DNA from: Alkalimonas sp.
GTDB lineage: Bacteria; Pseudomonadota; Gammaproteobacteria; Enterobacterales; Alteromonadaceae
Length of the DNA stretch: 28,460 bases
Reading direction: 5' to 3'
Assembly: GCA_022565655.1 (NCBI GenBank)
Contig: JAIUMG010000002.1
Coordinates: 1-28,460 of the forward strand
Shown here: in pieces, positions 21,869 to 28,460 of the stretch
Numbering within the stretch: position 1 is the first letter of the stretch
How the letters are laid out: each line of letters opens with the position of its first letter
The notes under the pieces: generated by a model
Told to the model about the DNA's origin: nothing
Seen by the model: only the letters and a program-made list of their open reading frames with translations
Database searches by the model: none
Translations under genes and position numbers: made by a program

Positions 21869-23079
21869 TGCAGCAACTCGTTATTTTAGGGGCGACTGGC
21901 TCTATCGGGCAAAGTACCCTGAAAGTGGTCAGTGAGCACCCAGCGCGTTATCAGGTTCTGGCACTGACAGCTGCCAGCAATGTGACGGCAATGCTGGAGC
22001 TTTGCAGTCGTTTTCAGCCTAAATATGCAGTGATGGCCAATCAGGATGCCGCCGTGGAACTGCGGCAACAATTACCTGCCAGGCTGTCAGGTATCGAGGT
22101 GCTGGCGGGACATGAGGCGCTGGCCGATATCGCTGCTCATCAAGATGCTGATATCGTGATGGCAGCCATTGTGGGCGCTGCTGGCTTATTGCCGACTCTG
22201 GCTGCAGTGCGAGCCGGTAAAAAGGTTCTGCTGGCAAACAAAGAAGCCTTGATTATGGCCGGCTCACTCTTTATGCAAGAGGTTCGCCGCTCCGGCGCAA
22301 CCTTGCTGCCAGTTGATAGTGAACACAATGCTATTTTTCAATGCCTGCCAGCCTCATTGCAGCAGGCGGTTAGCAAGCATCAGTTGCCAGCAGACAGCCT
22401 GGCGCAGCACAGCGTCAATAAACTGATGCTAACTGCCAGTGGAGGCCCTTTTTTGCAACGGCCTTTGCATGAGTTTGCCAGCATTACCCCGGAAGAAGCG
22501 GTGGCTCACCCCAACTGGGTCATGGGACAAAAAATCTCTGTCGACAGTGCCACCATGATGAATAAAGGCCTTGAGTTTATTGAAGCACATTGGCTGTTTC
22601 AATGTCCGGTTGATTCGATTGAGGTGGTGATCCATCCGCAAAGTGTGATCCACTCCATGGTGCAATACACTGATGGCTCGGTGATTGCGCAATTAGGCCA
22701 GCCCGATATGTGTACCCCCATTGCTTATGCACTGGCTTATCCTGAGCGGATCCAGACGACGGTACCGGCGTTGGATTTTAGCCGGATGAGTGACCTGAGC
22801 TTTTGCCTTGCTGAAAAAGCCCGCTTCCCCAACCTTTATCTGGCTATCGAAGCTTGCCGTCATGGTCAGGCTGGAACCACCGCACTGAATGCAGCTAATG
22901 AAGTAGCCGTCGAGGCTTTTTTACGTCGACAGCTTGCCTTTAATGACATTGCCCGGCTCAATGAACAGGTGCTGGAGCAGATGGCAGAACAGACAGCCAA
23001 TGACTTGGAGCACATTCTGACCATTGATGCACGAGCGCGTCAATTAGCCCAGCAACAGTTAGGAGCTTATTCATTGTGA
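21868..23079 (+). CDS. dxr: 1-deoxy-D-xylulose 5-phosphate reductoisomerase
   Basis: Dxr (IspC) converts DXP to MEP with NADPH, the committed step of the MEP isoprenoid route that feeds UppS. The 403-residue product (398 in E. coli) shows the NADPH loop GATGSIG at 8-14, LLANKEALI, PVDSEHNAIFQCLP with the metal-binding Asp and Glu, HPNWVMGQKISVDSATMMNK and ALNAANEVAVEAFL. A few extra residues lie between LQQAVSKHQLP and LTASGGPF compared with E. coli. The start overlaps the cdsA stop by one base and the stop overlaps rseP by GTGA, so the three are translationally coupled. Confidence 0.97.
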   Translation: MQQLVILGATGSIGQSTLKVVSEHPARYQVLALTAASNVTAMLELCSRFQPKYAVMANQDAAVELRQQLPARLSGIEVLAGHEALADIAAHQDADIVMAAIVGAAGLLPTLAAVRAGKKVLLANKEALIMAGSLFMQEVRRSGATLLPVDSEHNAIFQCLPASLQQAVSKHQLPADSLAQHSVNKLMLTASGGPFLQRPLHEFASITPEEAVAHPNWVMGQKISVDSATMMNKGLEFIEAHWLFQCPVDSIEVVIHPQSVIHSMVQYTDGSVIAQLGQPDMCTPIAYALAYPERIQTTVPALDFSRMSDLSFCLAEKARFPNLYLAIEACRHGQAGTTALNAANEVAVEAFLRRQLAFNDIARLNEQVLEQMAEQTANDLEHILTIDARARQLAQQQLGAYSL

Positions 23080-24431
23080 GTGCTTTGGTTTGGAATTTGT
23101 TTAGTTTTATCCTGGCGCTCGGCATTCTGATCACTGTGCATGAGTTTGGTCACTTTTGGGTGGCCCGGCGCAATGGCGTGCTGGTCAAACGCTTTTCAAT
23201 TGGCTTTGGTAAAGCGTTGTTCCGTTGGCGTGATCGGCAGGGTACAGAGTTTGTGATTGCCATGATCCCGCTCGGTGGCTACGTTCGCATGCTGGATGAT
23301 CGGTTTGACCCGGTATTACCGCAATTTAAAGATCTTGCCTTTAATCAGAAAAATGTCCGGCAGCGTATGGCGATTATTGCCGCTGGCCCACTGGCCAACT
23401 TTCTTTTTGCCATTCTGGTGTTGTGGCTGATGTACATGATTGGGGTGCCGGAGGCTCGGCCGGTTGTTGCTGATATTCGAGCCGGCTCCATAGCAGCAGA
23501 AGCCGGTGTCCGTGAGCAACAACAAATTATTGCGGTCAATGGGCGCAAAGCGGCTGATTTTCGTACCGTGAATCTATTGCTGGTTGAGCAGCTAGGTCGT
23601 AATGAGATTACCCTGCAGTTGCAGCACCGAGAGACCGGCCAGGCCAGCGAAGCACTGCTAAATACCCAGCAATGGCAGTTTGATCCTGACAAGCAGACGA
23701 TTTTTGATAGTTTGGGCATTGAACTGATGATGCCCAAAATTTTGACCCGGCTTGCACAGATTGAGGCCGGTTCACCAGCTGAGATATCAGGTTTACAAGC
23801 TGGCGATACCATTATCGAAATTAACCAGCAGGCGATAGAAAGCTGGGCACAATTAACCGAATGGATACAAAATAATCCCGGTGAAGCACTTGACTTTGGT
23901 ATTCTTCGCCAAGGCGAGCGGCTAGCCTTGACAGTGGCACCCGGACAACGGCAAACTGCCGATGGTTTTAGCCAAGGCTATCTGGGAATTGTTCCTGAAG
24001 TCAGTGATTGGCCTGAAGGGATACGATACGTTCAGCGTCACAATCCACTGGCTGCGTTGCAGGTGGGTGTTCAGCAAACCTGGCAACTGACCCGGCTCAG
24101 TTTTAGCATGATTGGCAAGTTTATTTTTGGCGATGTCTCGGTGCGACATTTAAGTGGCCCTATCTCGATAGCTCAGGGAGCCGGAACCACCGCTAGCATA
24201 GGTTTAATCGCCTTTCTGTCTTTTTTAGCGTTGATCAGCGTAAACCTTGGCGTGATTAACTTATTGCCTTTACCTATTCTGGATGGTGGGCATTTAATGT
24301 ATATGGTTGTGGAACTAATACGTGGCAAGCCGGTCTCTGAAAAGGCGCAGGAGATAGGTTTTCGGATTGGAGCCATGGTTCTGCTGTTATTGATGGGAAT
24401 TGCGCTACTTAACGATATTTCTCGTTTGTAA
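23076..24431 (+). CDS. rseP: Site-2 protease RseP
   Basis: RseP is the intramembrane zinc protease that cuts RseA after DegS, releasing sigma-E, and also clears signal peptides. The 451-residue product (450 in E. coli) has four membrane segments, HEFGH at 22-26 and the NLLPLPILDGGH motif at 395-406 supplying the third zinc ligand. Two periplasmic PDZ domains lie between: one around residues 125-205 and one around 215-310 with GSPAEISGLQAGDTI. GTG is the start, in a 4-nt overlap with dxr. A weak sigma-E-like site lies inside its 3' part. Confidence 0.97.
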   Translation: MSALVWNLFSFILALGILITVHEFGHFWVARRNGVLVKRFSIGFGKALFRWRDRQGTEFVIAMIPLGGYVRMLDDRFDPVLPQFKDLAFNQKNVRQRMAIIAAGPLANFLFAILVLWLMYMIGVPEARPVVADIRAGSIAAEAGVREQQQIIAVNGRKAADFRTVNLLLVEQLGRNEITLQLQHRETGQASEALLNTQQWQFDPDKQTIFDSLGIELMMPKILTRLAQIEAGSPAEISGLQAGDTIIEINQQAIESWAQLTEWIQNNPGEALDFGILRQGERLALTVAPGQRQTADGFSQGYLGIVPEVSDWPEGIRYVQRHNPLAALQVGVQQTWQLTRLSFSMIGKFIFGDVSVRHLSGPISIAQGAGTTASIGLIAFLSFLALISVNLGVINLLPLPILDGGHLMYMVVELIRGKPVSEKAQEIGFRIGAMVLLLLMGIALLNDISRL

Positions 24432-24456
24432 TCACTAATCAAAAGTTGTTCAAAGA

Positions 24457-26949
24457 ATGATAATGAAACGATTGGCAGCTGCAATGCTGCTCGCAGGAAT
24501 CAGTCACACTTTACATGCAGAAGAACCGTTCACTGTACAAGATATTCAGGTGGAAGGCTTACAGCGGGTTGCGCTGGGTGCTGCATTAAATAATTTGCCG
24601 TTCAGTGTTGGTGACTCAGTCACAGACTTCACCTTATCGCGCAGCATTAAGTCCTTGTTTGCGGCTGGCCACTTTGACGATATTCGTGTGTATCGTGATG
24701 GTCAGACGGTGATCTTTCGCTTGAAAGAGCGGCCAACCATCAATGATATTGAGCTGGATGGCAACAAAGATTTGAAGGATGAACAGCTTTTTGAAAGCCT
24801 GACAGCCCAGCGTATCGAAGTGGGAGAGCCGCTCGATCGTACCTTGCTTCGCAGCATTGAAAATGGCTTGACCGAATTTTACCACGGGGTGGGCAAGTAT
24901 CAGGCTGAAGTTGAGGTTGAGCTGGTTTACTTACCGCGCAACCGGGTCAATGTCAAAATAAAGTTTGATGAGGGCGATGCGGCCTCTGTCCGGCAAATCA
25001 ATATTGTTGGCAATGAAGTTTTTGATAACGATACCTTGTTAAGCGTGATGGAATCGAGGCAGGATGTGCCCTGGTGGCGCTTCATGACTTCTGACCGCTA
25101 TCAAAAACAAACCTTGCAAGGTGATTTTGAGAATATTCAGAGTTACTACCTGGATCGTGGCTATCTGCGATTTGCCATTGAATCCAGTCAAGTCTCCGTC
25201 AGCCCGGATAAAACATCCGTCTATGTCACCATGAATGTCAATGAAGGTGAGCAGTACAAAGTAACCGGTGTGCGCTTTGCCGGTGATCTTATAGGCCAGG
25301 ATGCATTGATCGAACGGATTATGCCTATTCAGCCTGGTGAACTCTACAATGGCGCCTTGGTAACTTACACCGAAGAGACCATTGCCAGGATTCTGGCTCG
25401 TTTTGGCTATGCCAACTCGAAAGTCACCACCATTCCGGATATTGATGATGTTAATAAAGAAGTCGAGCTGACCATCAACGTTGATCCCGGTAAGCGTATT
25501 TATGTTCGTCGTATTGATATTGCTGGTAATGCCAACACCAAAGATGAGGTGTTTCGTCGTGAGTTACGGCAGCTTGAAGGTGGCTGGTTGTCCAATGATG
25601 CGCTTGAGTTATCCAAAGAGCGGATCCAGCGCCTGCCATACGTAGAGCGCGTTGAGTTTGAAACCAGAGATGTTCCGGGCATCGAGGATCAGGTTGATAT
25701 CAGCTTCAAAGTCAGAGAGCAGCCTTCCGGGAGCTTCAATGCTGGTGTTTCTTATGGTAACTTCCAGGGGCTGTCATTCCAGATCGGTGTTGAGCAAGCG
25801 AACTTCCTTGGCTCAGGCAATAGCGCTGGCGTGAATCTGAATACCAACAAATATCAGAAGACCTTATCTTTCTCGTACAACAACCCTTACTTCACGCTTG
25901 ATGGTGTCAGTCTGGGTGGGCAGTTATTCTATACCGCGACCGATTACAGCAGTTTGGGATCAAATCTTGAAGCCTACAAACAGAAGCGTATTGGTCTGGG
26001 TGGCAGTATGGGGATTCCAATTAATGAAACCAACCGACTGAACTTTGGTGCCACCATTAGCTTCAATGATTTAAGCTTATTGCAGGATTATGATCAGCTG
26101 CGCCACTTTAAAAATGTGCTGCTGGATGGCAACGACCCTGATGGGCGCTTGAGATATACCAATTACGAGCTGACTGCTGGCTGGGTACAAAGTACGTTAA
26201 ATCGTGGTCTATTCCCAACCGCAGGGCATTATTTCGGTTTAAATACCCGGGTCGCTACTCCGAACTCTGATTTAAAGTTTTTCAAAACGAACTTTGAAGC
26301 CAGAAAGTACATCCCTCTGACTCGCAACCATGCCTGGTCGTTGATGGGGAAATTGGAGCTGGGGTATGGCAATGGCTACGGTAGTAGAAATGGCTATGAT
26401 TACACGCTGCCATTTAATGAAAACTTTACCGCTGGCGGCTATAATATGCGGGGCTTTGAGCATAGAATCATCGGTCCGCGGGCGATTTTCCGCTTGCCTT
26501 CGTCAATACCTGGTCTGCCAGACCCTATTGGTGGTGGCAATGCGCCACTGCCGGGTGATCCTTCATCGGATCGTTACAGTGTATCGCAACGCTCTATTGG
26601 TGGGAATGCCATGGCGGTGGCTACACTTGAACTGATCACGCCGACGCCTTTTGTTGGCGAGGATAGTCGCAACTCGGTCCGTACCAGTGTCTTTGTTGAT
26701 GCGGGTAATGTATGGGATACCGAATTTGACTTTGATCGTTACGCTGGCCTGACCCAGCAACGACAGTTTCAACGTGAGCCCACGCTGGCTGATTATTCCG
26801 ACCCGACTTTAATTCGAGTCAGTACCGGCGTATCGGTACAGTGGATTTCGCCGATGGGGCCATTAACTTTCAGCTTGGCGAAGATACTGAAGAAATATGA
26901 AGGTGACTTGCAAGAAAACTTCAGCTTTAATATTGGTACTACTTTTTAA
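24457..26949 (+). CDS. bamA: Outer membrane protein assembly factor BamA
   Basis: BamA is the central pore of the BAM complex that folds beta-barrel proteins into the outer membrane. The 830-residue product has a signal peptide ending in LHA before EEPF, five periplasmic POTRA domains (about residues 24-425; VQDIQVEGLQRV opens the first) and a 16-strand barrel. The conserved loop-6 RGF triad is in GGYNMRGFEHRIIGPRA. The last residues FSFNIGTTF give the aromatic C-terminal signal. It is slightly longer than E. coli BamA (810). An ATG two codons downstream is an alternative start; neither has a strong Shine-Dalgarno sequence. Confidence 0.98.
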   Translation: MIMKRLAAAMLLAGISHTLHAEEPFTVQDIQVEGLQRVALGAALNNLPFSVGDSVTDFTLSRSIKSLFAAGHFDDIRVYRDGQTVIFRLKERPTINDIELDGNKDLKDEQLFESLTAQRIEVGEPLDRTLLRSIENGLTEFYHGVGKYQAEVEVELVYLPRNRVNVKIKFDEGDAASVRQINIVGNEVFDNDTLLSVMESRQDVPWWRFMTSDRYQKQTLQGDFENIQSYYLDRGYLRFAIESSQVSVSPDKTSVYVTMNVNEGEQYKVTGVRFAGDLIGQDALIERIMPIQPGELYNGALVTYTEETIARILARFGYANSKVTTIPDIDDVNKEVELTINVDPGKRIYVRRIDIAGNANTKDEVFRRELRQLEGGWLSNDALELSKERIQRLPYVERVEFETRDVPGIEDQVDISFKVREQPSGSFNAGVSYGNFQGLSFQIGVEQANFLGSGNSAGVNLNTNKYQKTLSFSYNNPYFTLDGVSLGGQLFYTATDYSSLGSNLEAYKQKRIGLGGSMGIPINETNRLNFGATISFNDLSLLQDYDQLRHFKNVLLDGNDPDGRLRYTNYELTAGWVQSTLNRGLFPTAGHYFGLNTRVATPNSDLKFFKTNFEARKYIPLTRNHAWSLMGKLELGYGNGYGSRNGYDYTLPFNENFTAGGYNMRGFEHRIIGPRAIFRLPSSIPGLPDPIGGGNAPLPGDPSSDRYSVSQRSIGGNAMAVATLELITPTPFVGEDSRNSVRTSVFVDAGNVWDTEFDFDRYAGLTQQRQFQREPTLADYSDPTLIRVSTGVSVQWISPMGPLTFSLAKILKKYEGDLQENFSFNIGTTF

Positions 26950-26974
26950 TGACAGCTACTAAAGGACGATAACC

Positions 26975-27490
26975 TTGAAAAATGTAATGATGAAAACCGC
27001 TGCAAGCTTGGTATTTGGTGTTTTCTTAATGGGGGCTGCTGCTGCCAACTCGGTAAAAATTGCTTTTGTCGATGTGCAGGCGATTGCCAGCCAGCTGCCT
27101 CAGGCGCAACAAGTGCAGGAAACCATCATGACTGAGTTTGGTGAGCGAATCGAGGCTGTGGGTCAGCTTGAACGCGATATCAACTTTAATGTTGAAAAAA
27201 TTCGCCGTGACGGCCCCACCATGAGTGAAGCGCAACAGCAGGAGTTGGCTGAAAAAATTCAACAACAACAACGTCAGTACGAAGAATTGGCGCGTCCGTT
27301 GGATGAGCAAGTACGTCAACGTCAGGCTGAAGAGCGCAATAAAATCCTGGCTTTAATCAAAAATGCTATTGATCAGGTGGCTGCTCAGGGGGATTACGAC
27401 ATCGTACTGAACTCCGGCGCTGCTGTGTATGCAAAAGACAGCTATGACATCTCTGAACGTGTCGTACGTCAGTTAACCAGTGGCAACTAA
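26975..27490 (+). CDS. skp: Periplasmic chaperone Skp (OmpH)
   Basis: Skp is a trimeric periplasmic chaperone that holds unfolded outer-membrane proteins for BamA. The 171-residue precursor has a signal peptide cleaved near residues 24-25 (GAAAA before NS). It then has the KIAFVDVQAIASQLPQ beta segment and a long coiled-coil tentacle rich in Gln and Glu (residues 50-130), with EKIQQQQRQYEELARPLDEQ. The start is TTG: AAAGGA lies 9 nt before it, while the first in-frame ATG is four codons later and too far from that site. It lies between bamA and lpxD. Confidence 0.95.
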   Translation: MKNVMMKTAASLVFGVFLMGAAAANSVKIAFVDVQAIASQLPQAQQVQETIMTEFGERIEAVGQLERDINFNVEKIRRDGPTMSEAQQQELAEKIQQQQRQYEELARPLDEQVRQRQAEERNKILALIKNAIDQVAAQGDYDIVLNSGAAVYAKDSYDISERVVRQLTSGN

Positions 27491-28460
27491 ATGAAAAGCT
27501 GGACCTCACACCAATTAGCTCAGCATATTCATGCTGAGCTAATTGGTTCTGAAGAACTAAAAATCACCGGTATCGGGACACTTGAACGAGCTACTGCGGA
27601 GCAGGTGAGTTTTTTAGCGAACCCTAAGTTGCGCCACTTGCTAGCCGATTGTCAGGCTGGCCTGATGATATTAAAAGCAAGTGATCGAGAGCACTGGGCT
27701 GGTGCGGCTTTGGTGGTGGATGATCCCTATGTCGCTTTTGCAAAAATTGCACAATTAGTGGATTCTACACCCGCTATTGCTTCTGGTATTCATGCTACGG
27801 CGCAAATTGACCCCACAGCAAAACTTGGCCAGGATGTAGCGATTGGCGCTTATACCGTGATTGCTGCTGGGGCTGAAATTGGCGATGGTGTGCAGCTTGG
27901 TGCTCATTGTTATATTGGGGAGCATGCCCGGATTGGCGCTAACAGCCGCCTCTGCGCTCATGCGACTCTCCATCATCGAGTCGAAATTGGTCAGCGTTGC
28001 ATGATTCACAGTGGTGCTGTTTTAGGGGCCGATGGTTTTGGCTTTGCCAATGAAGCGGGCCGCTGGCTGAAAATTCCTCAGGTTGGTACCGTGATTATCG
28101 GCGATGATTGCGACATTGGCGCTCAGACCTGCATTGACCGTGGGGCGATTGAAAATACCATCATCGGGCATAATGTCATTATCGATAACCTGTGCCAGGT
28201 TGCCCATAATGTTCGCATTGGCGACCATACTGCTATTGCCGGTGCGACTACCATTGCGGGTAGTGCTCATATAGGCCGTTACTGCATTATTGGTGGTGCG
28301 GCTGTGATCAATGGCCATATTGAGATCTGTGATGGTGCTCAAATCAGCGGTATGGCCATGTTGATGAAGCCGGTGACCGAAAAAGGCGTCTATACTTCAG
28401 GTATTCCAGCCACCAGTAATGCTGAATGGCGAAAGAACACTGCTCGTTTACGGAAAATTG
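27491..28460 (+). CDS. lpxD: UDP-3-O-acylglucosamine N-acyltransferase LpxD (3' end beyond window)
   Basis: LpxD transfers a hydroxyacyl chain from ACP to UDP-3-O-acylglucosamine in lipid A synthesis. The first 323 residues are present (E. coli LpxD has 341) and no stop occurs before the window edge. The N-terminal uridine-binding domain (residues 1-100, with VSFLANPKLRHLL) is followed by the left-handed beta helix of hexapeptide repeats. That region carries GADGFGFANEAGRWLKIPQ, CIDRGAIENTIIG and the catalytic His in QVAHNVRIGDH. The ATG follows the skp stop directly. A perfect 17-bp inverted repeat lies just inside the coding start. Confidence 0.97.
   Translation, partial: MKSWTSHQLAQHIHAELIGSEELKITGIGTLERATAEQVSFLANPKLRHLLADCQAGLMILKASDREHWAGAALVVDDPYVAFAKIAQLVDSTPAIASGIHATAQIDPTAKLGQDVAIGAYTVIAAGAEIGDGVQLGAHCYIGEHARIGANSRLCAHATLHHRVEIGQRCMIHSGAVLGADGFGFANEAGRWLKIPQVGTVIIGDDCDIGAQTCIDRGAIENTIIGHNVIIDNLCQVAHNVRIGDHTAIAGATTIAGSAHIGRYCIIGGAAVINGHIEICDGAQISGMAMLMKPVTEKGVYTSGIPATSNAEWRKNTARLRKI
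27510..27547 (+). repeat. Perfect 17-bp inverted repeat in the lpxD coding start
   Basis: Arms 27510-27526 and 27531-27547 are exact reverse complements with only ATTC between them. The mRNA hairpin would begin 20 nt after the first base of the lpxD start codon, within codons 7-19. The encoded residues (HQLAQHIHAELIG) are normal for LpxD, so the symmetry lies in codon choice as well as protein sequence. No U-tract follows, so it is not a standard terminator. Confidence 0.85.

Noticed and set aside
23345..23812. 155-codon frame on the minus strand
   Set aside because: It is antisense to the PDZ region of rseP; Ser/Cys-rich shadow composition.

Overview
The window is chromosomal DNA of about 50% GC from a gammaproteobacterium. 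The core genes (rpsB, tsf, pyrH, frr, uppS, dxr, rseP, glnD, dapD) are close to their Escherichia coli counterparts in length and motifs. The accessory genes (DUF3192, DUF2310, DUF2789 and DUF3301 families) are typical of Alteromonadales-type marine or aquatic lineages (Rheinheimera, Alishewanella, Shewanella, Vibrio relatives). That placement is an inference from gene content. There is no rRNA, tRNA, CRISPR array, transposase or prophage gene in the window.

Left part (1-12.4 kb). This is an expanded version of the E. coli xni / ppnN / queF / syd / yqcC / truC / yqcA neighbourhood. A minus-strand run holds a diguanylate cyclase, ppnN, xni, a DUF3192 membrane protein and a partial HDOD-like protein that leaves the window. 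queF (minus) and syd (plus) are divergent. They are followed by a DUF2310 zinc-ribbon gene with an overlapping coiled-coil gene (minus), a second DUF3192 gene coding for a lipoprotein (plus), DUF2789 (minus), a GNAT acetyltransferase (plus), DUF3301 (minus), and the tightly packed yqcC-truC-yqcA set (plus). Two non-coding stretches stand out. One, between the cyclase and queF, has a perfect -10 box, an operator-like palindrome, a 24-codon reading frame and an intrinsic terminator. The other, after syd, is a run of hairpins bounded by two near-identical 19-bp repeats.

Middle (12.4-16.7 kb). A minus-strand cluster map-glnD-dapD: N-terminal methionine removal, nitrogen sensing through PII uridylylation, and lysine/peptidoglycan precursor synthesis.

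Right part (16.7-28.46 kb). The classical conserved plus-strand cluster rpsB-tsf-pyrH-frr-uppS-cdsA-dxr-rseP-bamA-skp-lpxD. It starts from a stringent-type promoter with a structured leader and has intercistronic terminators or attenuators after rpsB, tsf and frr. It joins translation, UMP phosphorylation, ribosome recycling, isoprenoid and phospholipid synthesis, the sigma-E protease, outer-membrane protein assembly and lipid A synthesis. lpxD is cut by the right edge.

The most unusual signals are a perfect 17-bp inverted repeat inside the first codons of lpxD, the small regulated transcription unit at about 5.53-5.77 kb, the hairpin cluster after syd, and the pair of DUF3192 paralogues flanking the left region. 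No complete new multi-gene system (defence, secretion, biosynthetic cluster) was recognised.
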